Positions 1 to 5,835 of a stretch of 5,835 nucleotides of DNA are shown here, one piece after another (the first letter of the stretch is position 1; every line of letters starts with the position of its first letter). The DNA is from Flavobacteriales bacterium. GTDB taxonomy: Bacteria; Bacteroidota; Bacteroidia; Flavobacteriales; Parvicellaceae. Location: the NCBI GenBank assembly GCA_014239715.1, contig JAAZYJ010000405.1:1-5835 (forward strand), in the 5' to 3' direction. A program made the position numbers and the translations under genes. The notes under the pieces were generated by a model. The model ran no database searches. It was not told where the DNA came from and saw only the letters and a list, made by a program, of their open reading frames with translations.

Positions 1-1
1 A

Positions 2-916
2 ACCGGAGATAGATCTACGGTGGTTCCGGGCGTCGCAATTGCTACAGCACTAATGCCACCTATGTGTACAGCTGCATACGGACTTGCAGTTGGCCAGACA
101 GCATTCTTTTTTGGAGCCTTATACCTGTTCTTACTCAACTCCGTGTTCATTTGTCTAAGCACCGTGCTTACCGTGAGGTATCTGAGCTTTCCATTAATGG
201 AATTCGTCAATCCAAGGACAGAAAGAAAAGTAAAGCTCTACTCTTTCATCATATTACTTGCGATTGTGGTCCCAAGTATTTGGTTCTTTGTAAAGCTGGT
301 TAAAGAGAATCAATTTGAAGAGGCTGTCAACAGCTTTATTGCCAACGAAATCAGGTATGACGAATTTTTCGACAACGTTGAATTAAGCGGGTTCGAATAT
401 GGAGAAGACTCTAGTGTTATCTACCTAAAAGTGCTAAGCGGACATATTGAGGAGCTGCAAATAGGACTTTGGGAAAATAAGCTGGTTCAGTATGATAAAT
501 TGGAACATGCGTGCATTGAGATCAGAAACAACAAAAAACCTTCCATTGAAGACAATAATTTTGTTAGCAAAGAAATGTTCAACGACCAAAAGAAAACCAG
601 GCAGGAGCTTGAAGCAAATGCAGTCCTGCTTCGATCTGAGCTCAGCCTTTATGAAGAGGCAGAAATAAACAGCATGAAGCTGGAAAAGTTATTGAAAGTG
701 AATTATGAAATGTTTATCGACAGCATCGAGTGCGGTCCAATGTACCTGAATAATTTTCAAGGAGATTTAGATACTACCTCAAGGTACATTGTGTATTGGA
801 ACCCAAGTGTTCACGACAGCACAATAGCAATGAAGAAGGAAAACTTAGAAAAACATATTATACTGAATATGGAAACCAAGAATTCAAAATTTCTACACGT
901 CAGCAACAATGAGTAA
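2..916 (+). CDS. DUF389 family membrane protein, 3' part (start outside window)
   Basis: The reading frame is open from the left edge (codons from base 2: T-G-D-R-S-T-V-V-P-G), so the GTG at 20 is an internal valine and the gene is truncated by the window. About 304 residues are visible. The segment VPGVAIATALMPP followed by C-T-A-A-Y-G-L-A-V-G-Q is the hallmark of DUF389 (TIGR00341-like 'hydrophobic domain') proteins. It leads into a transmembrane helix (about nt 104-181) and a last helix (about nt 233-301). A soluble C-terminal domain of about 200 residues follows. Its middle (about nt 575-697) is rich in K, E and L with a heptad-like pattern, suggesting a coiled coil. The family is an inner-membrane protein of unknown function; transport has been suggested only from its hydrophobicity. 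The stop TAA (914-916) overlaps the start of the next gene, so translation is probably coupled. Family assignment is firm; function is not known. Confidence 0.88.
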   Translation, partial: TGDRSTVVPGVAIATALMPPMCTAAYGLAVGQTAFFFGALYLFLLNSVFICLSTVLTVRYLSFPLMEFVNPRTERKVKLYSFIILLAIVVPSIWFFVKLVKENQFEEAVNSFIANEIRYDEFFDNVELSGFEYGEDSSVIYLKVLSGHIEELQIGLWENKLVQYDKLEHACIEIRNNKKPSIEDNNFVSKEMFNDQKKTRQELEANAVLLRSELSLYEEAEINSMKLEKLLKVNYEMFIDSIECGPMYLNNFQGDLDTTSRYIVYWNPSVHDSTIAMKKENLEKHIILNMETKNSKFLHVSNNE

Positions 917-1253
917 AAACAAAAAAAATCGAAAGAACGTGGTCTACTCTACCAATCCGGATTTCGGATATGAACACGAGGAGAACGAAGAGAAGGAAAC
1001 ACTCTCGCCTAATGAACAGAGGCTTACAGCGTTATTGGATCGGAAAATGAGGAAAGGAAAATCCGTTACTATAATTGCCGATTTCGTCGGAAGTGATTCG
1101 GACCTGAAGGCTCTTGGAAAAACATTAAAAGTGAAGTGTGCGGTTGGAGGGGCCGCCAAAGATGGGGAGATCATGTTGCAGGGTGACGTAAGGGAGAAAG
1201 CAATAAAGCTATTAATAGACCTCGGTTACAATGTGAAAAGGTCAGGTGGTTGA
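909..1253 (+). CDS. SUI1/eIF1-like translation initiation factor (YciH family)
   Basis: This is a complete 114-residue protein. Its C-terminal two thirds (about residues 48-112) is a SUI1 domain: G-K-S-V-T-I-I, then L-K-A-L-G-K-T-L-K-V-K-C, then the conserved V-G-G-A-A-K-D-G-E-I-M-L-Q-G-D (residues 79-93) and a closing helix plus G-Y-N-V-K-R-S-G-G. The N-terminus is charged and probably disordered, with the VVYSTNPDF opening typical of bacterial YciH-like proteins. Length matches the family (about 108-115 residues). In eukaryotes and archaea eIF1/SUI1 binds the small ribosomal subunit and enforces start-codon fidelity; the bacterial YciH proteins are thought to act at initiation, but their physiological role is less clear. 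The ATG (909) overlaps the upstream gene's TAA by 8 bases with no Shine-Dalgarno sequence, so coupled translation is likely. The stop is TGA. Proximity to prfC gives a small translation-related cluster. Confidence 0.93.
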   Translation: MSKNKKNRKNVVYSTNPDFGYEHEENEEKETLSPNEQRLTALLDRKMRKGKSVTIIADFVGSDSDLKALGKTLKVKCAVGGAAKDGEIMLQGDVREKAIKLLIDLGYNVKRSGG

Positions 1254-1343
1254 GTTTCCTGTTGATGCTGATATTTTGCGACGAGGCTTACCTACTCCAA
1301 TGACGGTTATAGTTCCCTTAGTTTTTCTAATTTCGCAAACTGT
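1254..1343 (+). other. Intergenic spacer before prfC; weak -7-like element
   Basis: These 90 bases separate the SUI1 stop from the prfC ATG. TAATTTCG at 1328-1335 matches the Bacteroidota -7 consensus TAnnTTTG at all but one defined position, but it sits so close to the ATG that the transcript would be nearly leaderless. I see no convincing -33 TTTG at the proper distance and no terminator hairpin. Co-transcription from the upstream genes therefore remains as likely as a dedicated promoter. Confidence 0.25.
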
Positions 1344-2945
1344 ATGAGTTTTGAAAAAGAGATTGCCAAGAGAAGAACGTTCGGAATAATATCGCATCCC
1401 GATGCAGGTAAAACAACACTTACTGAAAAGCTTCTGTTATTTGGAGGGGCTATCCAAACAGCCGGGGCCGTAAAGTCCAACAAGATCAAAAAAACGGCAA
1501 CTTCAGATTTCATGGAAATTGAAAAGCAAAGAGGAATATCTGTCGCTACTTCCGTTATGGCTTTTAACTATCGTGATACTCAGATCAATATTCTTGACAC
1601 ACCCGGGCACAAAGACTTTGCTGAAGATACTTTCCGCACGCTGACGGCAGTAGACAGTGTAATCCTGGTCATTGACTGTGCAAATGGTGTCGAATCACAA
1701 ACAGAGAAGCTAATGGAAGTCTGCAGGATGAGAAATACTCCTGTGATCGTTTTCATTAATAAAATGGACCGGGAAGGAAGAGATGCATTCGATCTTCTTG
1801 ATGAATTGGAAGAAAAGCTAAGCATCAAGGTAAGGCCACTTTCATGGCCCATTGGTATTGGAGAGACCTTTACCGGAGTGTACAACATGCATCAGGGAGA
1901 GCTCAACCTTTTTGAAGGGAGCAAAACCAACATTGCTAAAGAAAATGTAAAGATTGACAATTTATCATCCACAACACTGGACGACCTGATCGGGAAAGAA
2001 TTCTCTGACGAGCTCAGAGAAGAAGTTGAACTGGTGAATGGCGTCTATGATGAACTCGATGTCGATGCCTATTTGAATGGTGATGTGGCGCCCGTTTTCT
2101 TTGGCTCAGCACTTAACAACTTTGGAGTTCAAGAATTGCTGAACACATTTATTGAAATAGCCCCGACTCCAAGAGGTAGGGATTCTGATGTGGGGCATAT
2201 CTCTCCTGATGATACGAAATTTTCCGGATTCGTATTCAAGATCCACGCCAACCTCGACCCAAAGCATCGTGATCGAATTGCCTTCCTTAGAATTGTCAGC
2301 GGTAAATTCGAAAGAAACAAATTCTATCAACATTCAAGAATTTCGAAGAAATTAAAGTTTGCTAACCCTACTAGCTTTATGGCTCAGGATAAAAGCGTTA
2401 TCGATGAAGCCTTCCCAGGGGATGTAATCGGGCTGTATGACACAGGCAATTTTAAAATCGGAGATACTTTAACAGAAAGAGATCCATTTCTGTTTAAAGG
2501 GATCCCCAGCTTTTCGCCTGAGATCTTCAAAGAGCTGCAGAATGACGACCCAATGAAAGCTAAACAGCTGGACAAAGGGATACAGCAGCTTACCGATGAA
2601 GGTGTTGCTCAGTTGTTCATTAAACAACCGGGGAATAGAAAGATAGTGGGAACCGTGGGTGAGCTTCAATTTGAAGTAATACAATACCGTCTTAAACACG
2701 AATACAGTGCCGCTTGTACTTTTGTCTCAAAAAATTACCACAAAGCTTGCTGGATGACCACTGATAATGAAGATCAACTTCAGGATTTTCTGAAACGAAA
2801 AGCAAATTACGTTGCAAACGATAAAGATGGCAATCCGGTCTTTTTAGCCGAGTCTGCCTGGATATTGAGTTCGGCTGAAGAAGATTTTCCGGCAATTACC
2901 TTTCACAAGACCTCGGAATTCAAGTTGGATAAGCTCAACACATGA
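1344..2945 (+). CDS. prfC: Peptide chain release factor 3 (RF3), class II GTPase
   Basis: This is a complete 533-residue protein, close to the E. coli RF3 length of 529. RF3 is a cytoplasmic ribosome-associated GTPase that removes RF1/RF2 from the ribosome after peptide release. All G motifs are present: G1 HPDAGKTT (residues 18-25), the switch I region with [12 protein letters not shown] (60-71), G3 DTPGH (85-89), G4 NKMD (139-142) and G5 GSA (254-256). RF3-specific signatures separate it from EF-G, LepA and Typ[16 protein letters not shown] at the start, IQTAGAVK (37-44), [11 protein letters not shown], and the PVFFGSA and DPKHRDR segments. Domain II begins near KFSGFVF (292-298), and domain III holds [12 protein letters not shown]. 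The ATG is supported by the family N-terminus; no Shine-Dalgarno sequence precedes it, which is normal for Bacteroidota. It lies 90 bases after the SUI1 gene, so it may be co-transcribed or have its own promoter. Nothing looks degraded. Confidence 0.97.
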   Translation: MSFEKEIAKRRTFGIISHPDAGKTTLTEKLLLFGGAIQTAGAVKSNKIKKTATSDFMEIEKQRGISVATSVMAFNYRDTQINILDTPGHKDFAEDTFRTLTAVDSVILVIDCANGVESQTEKLMEVCRMRNTPVIVFINKMDREGRDAFDLLDELEEKLSIKVRPLSWPIGIGETFTGVYNMHQGELNLFEGSKTNIAKENVKIDNLSSTTLDDLIGKEFSDELREEVELVNGVYDELDVDAYLNGDVAPVFFGSALNNFGVQELLNTFIEIAPTPRGRDSDVGHISPDDTKFSGFVFKIHANLDPKHRDRIAFLRIVSGKFERNKFYQHSRISKKLKFANPTSFMAQDKSVIDEAFPGDVIGLYDTGNFKIGDTLTERDPFLFKGIPSFSPEIFKELQNDDPMKAKQLDKGIQQLTDEGVAQLFIKQPGNRKIVGTVGELQFEVIQYRLKHEYSAACTFVSKNYHKACWMTTDNEDQLQDFLKRKANYVANDKDGNPVFLAESAWILSSAEEDFPAITFHKTSEFKLDKLNT

Positions 2946-2971
2946 CACACTATGTTTCCTGGTAGGATTCT

Positions 2972-2988
2972 TGTATATTAACTATACA
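2972..2988. repeat. Inverted repeat TGTATA-n5-TATACA upstream of the CAP gene
   Basis: TGTATA (2972-2977) and TATACA (2983-2988) form a perfect 6-base dyad around TTAAC. It lies in the 56-base gap between the prfC stop and the ATG at 3002. It is AT-only apart from the outer G/C pair and has no following T-run, so it is a poor terminator. It could be an operator or part of a promoter region for the CAP gene, or chance in AT-rich DNA. Confidence 0.3.
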
Positions 2989-3001
2989 TAAATATCAGAT
3001 C

Positions 3002-3052
3002 ATGAGAATTCTAATTGTTTGTGTTTCGCTGTTTTATTATTAAGCCGATTGT
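3002..3052 (+). pseudogene. Signal-peptide-coding 5' end of the CAP gene, interrupted by in-frame TAA
   Basis: The ATG at 3002 is in the same frame as the CAP coding region and reads MRILIVCVSLFYY, then a stop TAA (3041-3043), then A-D-C-L-S-Q-I-N-W. Ignoring the stop, this is a standard short signal peptide: one Arg, a hydrophobic core of about 11 residues, and a plausible cleavage between Ser19 and Gln20. Cleavage just before Gln is frequent in Bacteroidota. Frame is kept on both sides, so a single substitution (for example from TTA, CAA, AAA or GAA) explains the stop better than an indel. The Cys at position 17 is preceded by Asp, a poor lipobox. Confidence 0.6.
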
Positions 3053-3616
3053 TTGTCCCAGATCAATTGGGTCGAAGATTGGAACAAAAGCACCTTGGAG
3101 CTGGCTACAGCTAAAGGGACGCTAAAAATGAACAGCGTTGAAAAAGAAGTCATTTTCTACTGTAATCTAGTCAGAATTTCCCCGAAGAAATTTCTACAAA
3201 CAATTGTTCCCAAGTACGTTAGCTCTAGAAAACTGAACAATAGCAGCTATCTTATTTCACTTCAAAGAGACCTGAAAAGAGCGAAAAAATTACCTCCATT
3301 GACAGCAAATAATGACCTATATGAGGTCGCCAAAGTGCACGCTGTATCAAGTGGGAAAAAGGGAACGATTGGTCATCAGAATTATACAAAAAGATTCAAA
3401 CATCTGAACGATGTGTTTTCTGTAGACGGCGAAAATTGTGATTACGGTAATTCAGAAGCAATCGACATTGTTTTTAGCTGGCTTATTGATGAAGGCATTG
3501 CAAACCTCGGCCATCGAAAAAACATACTAGATCCGGAGTTTAGCCATACCGGAGTTGCCATTGCACCGCATAAAACGTACGAAGTGAATGCCGTAATGAC
3601 CTATGGAATGAAATAA
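3053..3616 (+). CDS. CAP (SCP/PR-1-like) domain protein, signal peptide lost behind an upstream stop
   Basis: The longest open frame after the TAA at 3041-3043 starts at TTG 3053 (187 residues), but this TTG is probably not the native start; the original gene most likely began at ATG 3002 with a signal peptide. The first internal ATG is at 3128. The C-terminal part is a CAP domain. Numbering from TTG, the expected metal-site or cavity residues are visible: His108 (GHQNY), Glu127 (DGENCDYG), Glu147 (WLIDEG, less certain) and His154 (LGHRKNILDPEF), followed by the closing strands TGVAIAP and AVMTYG. The LPPLTANNDLYEVAKVHAVSSGKKG stretch, split here only as a descriptor, spans residues 80-104 and is typical of Bacteroidota CAP proteins. 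Bacterial CAP proteins are usually exported; their substrates are mostly unknown. The stop TAA lies 8 bases from the converging gene's end. The domain is certain; whether a functional, exported product is made is not. Confidence 0.8.
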   Translation: MSQINWVEDWNKSTLELATAKGTLKMNSVEKEVIFYCNLVRISPKKFLQTIVPKYVSSRKLNNSSYLISLQRDLKRAKKLPPLTANNDLYEVAKVHAVSSGKKGTIGHQNYTKRFKHLNDVFSVDGENCDYGNSEAIDIVFSWLIDEGIANLGHRKNILDPEFSHTGVAIAPHKTYEVNAVMTYGMK

Positions 3617-3624
3617 TTAAGGCG

Positions 3625-4602
3625 CTACCAATCCTGCTCAAAAAAGTAGTTGACCAACCCGTCGATCTGACTTAGCTTTAGGGTGCTGTCGTCTTCGAAA
3701 AACGCATTAACGGCCTCATCTATCTCCCGTTTAGATATCTCACCGTTATTATCCAGGTCAAAAGCAAGGTATTCAGCCGGAACACCCGACATGTTCATTT
3801 GAACATCTATCTCTGTTTCGGACCTCTCAGCCAATGCTGCCTCAATAATCTGATCATATTGATAAAAAATATCTGCTGTCATTGTACCGGTTTCACTATA
3901 TGCAACATAATTACCGTGATTACAGTAGGTTTCAGTAACCGGATCATACAGATAGTTCCCTTTCTTCTTGATCGTGCCTGAAGGATACATTTCAGCTATT
4001 TCGTATATCAATGAATCTACATCGATCAGCTCAGTGTACCGTAGAGGATAGCCATCACCATTGTTCCATTGTTCGATCTGCAAATATCCAAGCTCTGAGA
4101 TCTCCATAAGATACTTCAGCCTTCCGCTGTAGTGATACTTTTCATGCAACATCAATATCCCGTCATCAAATACTTTTCGCTCTCTGATCTCACCAAAAAT
4201 ATAGTAGCTGGTAAACAATTTCGGTTTTCCATTTTTCACTTTCAGCTCCCTTTCCAGCTGATCATTCGGATAGTAGTTCTTAAATTTGATCAGTGACCCG
4301 TCTTCATATTGTCCCTTATGAAGCAATTTACCATTGTTGTAATAATCAACTTGCTCTTTGTGCGCTACGTGTTTGAAAATATCTTTCCTCAGCTTCACCT
4401 TATTTGCTAATCCGGGACAATATTGATCAAAGAGCACAATACCCTCATCCGGATCCTCTACTTCTTCAAGGTCATAGTGAAACAGAAAATCAAGCTCTAA
4501 AACTGTACGCACGGAATCCTGCCCACGTGCAACGGTGACTGATAACAGGATAAAGTTAACTAGGGCCAGCCTAATTTTGAATTTTTGTGACGCACTAAAC
4601 AT
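3625..4602 (-). CDS. Secreted protein with MORN-like (YwqK-type) repeats and C-terminal EF-hand
   Basis: This is a complete 325-residue protein. Residues 1-27 form a signal peptide: basic segment KFKIR, hydrophobic LALVNFILLSVTV, likely cleavage ARG/QDS before Gln28. The body carries several degenerate MORN/YwqK-like units with the pattern aromatic-x-x-[NSD]-G-x-[LI]-x-x-x-x-x-[YF]: VDYYNNGKLLHKGQY (85-99), KNYYPNDQLERELKV (108-122), KYHYSGRLKYLMEI (155-168), AEMYPSGTIKKKGNY (203-217) and VAYSETGTMTADIFYQ (233-248). Near the C-terminus DLDNNGEISKRE (282-293) fits the EF-hand calcium loop at positions 1, 3, 5, 6, 8 and 12. A second half-motif, DDSTLKLSQIDGLVNYFFEQ (304-323), resembles its degenerate partner. 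The ATG is fixed by an in-frame TGA seven codons upstream. No type IX sorting domain or membrane anchor is visible, so a periplasmic or released protein is inferred. Function is unknown; such repeats are also called 'toxin-antitoxin system YwqK family antitoxin', but no toxin is adjacent. Confidence 0.8.
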   Translation of the reverse strand: MFSASQKFKIRLALVNFILLSVTVARGQDSVRTVLELDFLFHYDLEEVEDPDEGIVLFDQYCPGLANKVKLRKDIFKHVAHKEQVDYYNNGKLLHKGQYEDGSLIKFKNYYPNDQLERELKVKNGKPKLFTSYYIFGEIRERKVFDDGILMLHEKYHYSGRLKYLMEISELGYLQIEQWNNGDGYPLRYTELIDVDSLIYEIAEMYPSGTIKKKGNYLYDPVTETYCNHGNYVAYSETGTMTADIFYQYDQIIEAALAERSETEIDVQMNMSGVPAEYLAFDLDNNGEISKREIDEAVNAFFEDDSTLKLSQIDGLVNYFFEQDW

Positions 4603-4640
4603 ATTGTCAAAATAGCATGGGTCTCACTTGCTGCATGGAG

Positions 4641-4667
4641 CCAATTTATACCTACTGAAACCGCAAA
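4641..4667 (-). promoter_or_regulatory. Weak candidate promoter for the EF-hand protein gene
   Basis: On the minus strand TAAATTGG (4648-4641) matches the Bacteroidota -7 box TAnnTTTG with one mismatch, and TTTG (4667-4664) lies upstream as a possible -33 element. The spacing is about 15 bases, shorter than the usual 19-21, and the site is about 40 bases before the ATG. This is the best candidate I can see but it is weak. Confidence 0.2.
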
Positions 4668-4703
4668 TGTTTACGCCAGAATGAACTAAAGGTTTCCTCA
4701 GAG

Positions 4704-4717
4704 ATTACTAGAGTAAT
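4704..4717. repeat. 14-base near-perfect palindrome ATTACT-AG-AGTAAT
   Basis: ATTACT (4704-4709) and AGTAAT (4712-4717) are exact inverted repeats around a 2-base centre. The site lies about 100 bases upstream of the minus-strand gene starting at 4602. Size and symmetry suit a dimeric repressor or activator, but a chance occurrence cannot be excluded and no regulator gene is near. Confidence 0.35.
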
Positions 4718-4726
4718 GGCCCTATT

Positions 4727-4754
4727 CTGTATTCGATTGTTTTGTTGGATACAG
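4727..4754. repeat. Inverted repeat CTGTAT-n16-ATACAG
   Basis: CTGTAT (4727-4732) and ATACAG (4749-4754) are exact inverted repeats separated by 16 bases. With a bulge, the flanking CCC before the left arm and GG after the right arm could extend it. It could be a weak RNA hairpin in the readthrough tail of the DUF4139 transcript, or chance. Confidence 0.25.
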
Positions 4755-4785
4755 GGTCTGTCATTTCAATAGGCGCAACATAGAA

Positions 4786-4813
4786 AGCCTCCTTCCAACG
4801 AAGGAAGAAGGCT
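4786..4813 (-). terminator. Probable rho-independent terminator of the DUF4139 gene
   Basis: AGCC TCCTTC (4786-4795) pairs with GAAGGA (4800-4805) and GGCT (4810-4813), giving a 10-pair stem with a CAAC loop and a 4-base one-sided bulge. Read on the minus strand the hairpin lies about 25 bases after the DUF4139 stop codon and is followed by TTTCTATGTT, a modest T-rich tail. On the plus strand no T-run follows directly. Position and GC-rich base support a terminator; the bulge and imperfect T-tract lower confidence. Confidence 0.6.
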
Positions 4814-4838
4814 CTCACTGAAAACTAACTAATTTTGC

Positions 4839-5835
4839 TTATTGAAATGCCAATGTTTTGTCTTTGTTGTATTTGACAGAATAGACATAGGCAAGCTTTT
4901 TCTGGCTTTTTGCATCAAGATCTAACTTCCATTCAAGCTTGCCATTCGTTTCGGTGTGAATGGCACCGCTCTTTTCAAGAAGCGAGACCTTTATGTCCTC
5001 ATTTTGGGTAACGGGAATATGATCTTGAATAACCAGGTTAATCGGCCCGGTCTTATTGTTCCTGATTTCCAGCTCCCATGTAAGTGTTCTGATCTTTTCC
5101 GAAGACAGGTTTTTGACCTTCTCTTCCTGCTTTAGCTTGTTGCGTTTCACCATTATTCCCCGATCCCTGCCAAGAGCCAGATCTATTGTATCACTCATAA
5201 CTGCAGGATTAATTCGTGTCTGTCCAACGTAAGTGCCATCGTAAAAGATGTTTGCTACGGCAGGCAAAAGGTTCAGCTTCTCCCAATCCGTCAACCTTGC
5301 AACAAGAAATGCATCCTGATCCATCTTAGGAACCAAATAATGCGTGTAAGCTGCAGGAATCTCACTTTGCTGTACAGCAATCAGATGGTCTTGCCCATTG
5401 GATTCGATGCTGAATGGCATGCTCACCTCAAACTCGACATTGGTTAACGACTCGTTCATCTTAAAATAATTAGAGGCCTGCTCCGATGTTACCGGAACGA
5501 TCGATTCTTCTATATCTGCTGACCCCAGTGCTTCTCCATCCTTCTTATATAATCCTTTAGAAATATCTTCATCCAAATCCTCCGCATTAGTCCTTCCATC
5601 ATCATATAAGCCTGCAGACAGCGCTTGCCTTTTTATTGGAGCAAAATAATTGATGTACCACATCGGCAATATTGGTTTGGTAGTACTTCTATTCGGATTC
5701 ATGGAGGAAAGAGTCAACTTCACGTTCTCCCAATCTTCACCTGTATTCTGTCGAATGGAGGCCTTATAAGTAAGGGTTATCGGTGAGGCAGTGTTTGTTG
5801 CGCGAAGATCATAAGAAGGCGACCATGATGCTCCT
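4839..5835 (-). CDS. DUF4139 domain protein (MuiA 'mucoidy inhibitor' family), 3' part
   Basis: The frame is open to the right edge, so the GTG at 5723 is an internal valine and the gene's start is outside the window; 331 residues are visible. Reading upstream of that valine gives SWSPSYDLRA, then PITLTYKASIRQNTGEDWEN and VKLTLSSMNP, the diagnostic start of DUF4139. Further family features follow: a central TNVEFEVSMPFSIESNG segment, ILAVQQ-like LIAVQQSEIPA, the YLVPKMDQDAFLVARLTDWEKLNLLPA segment in two adjoining stretches, FYDGTYVGQT, LALGRDRGIMVKR, and a closing beta segment ending LAYVYSVKYNKDKTLAF. An acidic, low-conservation linker occupies visible residues 71-124. The usual N-terminal DUF4140 part would be beyond the edge. 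Proteins of this family are predicted exported or periplasmic; the biochemical role is unknown. Stop TAA at 4841-4839, followed by a probable terminator. Confidence 0.9.
   Translation of the reverse strand, partial: GASWSPSYDLRATNTASPITLTYKASIRQNTGEDWENVKLTLSSMNPNRSTTKPILPMWYINYFAPIKRQALSAGLYDDGRTNAEDLDEDISKGLYKKDGEALGSADIEESIVPVTSEQASNYFKMNESLTNVEFEVSMPFSIESNGQDHLIAVQQSEIPAAYTHYLVPKMDQDAFLVARLTDWEKLNLLPAVANIFYDGTYVGQTRINPAVMSDTIDLALGRDRGIMVKRNKLKQEEKVKNLSSEKIRTLTWELEIRNNKTGPINLVIQDHIPVTQNEDIKVSLLEKSGAIHTETNGKLEWKLDLDAKSQKKLAYVYSVKYNKDKTLAFQ

Larger units (their letters stand above)
4603..4838. other. Non-coding region between two minus-strand genes
   Basis: These 236 bases lie between the start of the EF-hand protein gene and the end of the DUF4139 gene. 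I find no credible ORF or RNA gene. The region holds a probable terminator for the DUF4139 gene (4786-4813), two dyads (4704-4717 and 4727-4754), and the 5' region of the EF-hand protein gene. The two genes are therefore likely separate transcription units. Confidence 0.6.

Noticed and set aside
20..22. GTG as the start of the DUF389 gene
   Set aside because: The frame is open to the window edge and the preceding codons fit the family; this is an internal valine.
944..1174. Minus-strand ORF across the SUI1 gene
   Set aside because: It is antisense to a well-supported conserved gene, with a serine-rich shadow-like composition.
1580..1888. 102-codon minus-strand ORF inside prfC
   Set aside because: It is a shadow of the strongly conserved prfC frame and resembles no family I recognise; the same holds for the other minus-strand ORFs between 1307 and 2895.
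3050..3052. Lipoprotein cysteine in the interrupted CAP signal peptide
   Set aside because: The residues before Cys are Ala-Asp; Asp at -1 does not fit a lipobox, and cleavage before Gln two residues after it is more plausible.
3799..3981. 60-codon plus-strand ORF with hydrophobic composition
   Set aside because: It lies antisense within the EF-hand protein gene, has no supporting start context, and its Ile/Cys richness follows from the opposite-strand codons.
3625..4602. Antitoxin of a toxin-antitoxin pair (YwqK-type label)
   Set aside because: The protein has a signal peptide and EF-hand, and neither neighbour looks like a toxin.
5721..5723. GTG (minus strand) as the start of the DUF4139 gene
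   Set aside because: The upstream codons to 5834 are open and encode diagnostic DUF4139 sequence (SWSPSYDLR, TGEDW).
1..5835. CRISPR arrays, tRNA/rRNA genes, insertion sequences, prophage or defence genes
   Set aside because: I saw no regularly spaced repeats, cloverleaf-like segments, transposase or integrase motifs, or defence-family domains on either strand.

Overview
The window looks like chromosomal DNA from a member of the Bacteroidota, probably a marine or environmental Cytophagales/Flavobacteriales-type bacterium. I infer this from the moderate-to-low GC, the lack of Shine-Dalgarno sequences before the starts, and protein types and signal-peptide styles (cleavage just before Gln) common in that phylum. 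The placement rests on recalled family resemblance; no search was run. No phage, IS, CRISPR, tRNA or rRNA signal is visible.

Layout: (1) 2-916 (+) is the 3' part of a DUF389 membrane protein whose start lies outside the window. (2) 909-1253 (+) encodes a SUI1/eIF1-like translation factor and overlaps the previous gene by 8 bases. (3) 1344-2945 (+) is a complete prfC gene for peptide chain release factor 3, with all GTPase motifs intact. These three may be co-transcribed. (4) 3002-3616 (+) is a CAP/SCP-domain gene. Its domain is intact, but its apparent signal peptide is cut by an in-frame TAA at 3041-3043. (5) 3625-4602 (-) converges on it with only 8 bases between them; it encodes a secreted protein with MORN-like (YwqK-type) repeats and a C-terminal EF-hand. 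(6) 4603-4838 is a 236-base non-coding stretch with two dyads and a probable terminator. (7) 4839-5835 (-) is the 3' part of a DUF4139 (MuiA-family) gene that runs off the right edge.

The left half is housekeeping and translation-related: start-site fidelity factor and termination GTPase. The right half encodes exported or envelope proteins of unknown role. No multi-gene novel system is evident. The most notable observation is the nonsense codon inside the signal peptide of the CAP gene: either a recent inactivating mutation, a sequencing error, or, less likely, a readthrough or alternative-start arrangement.
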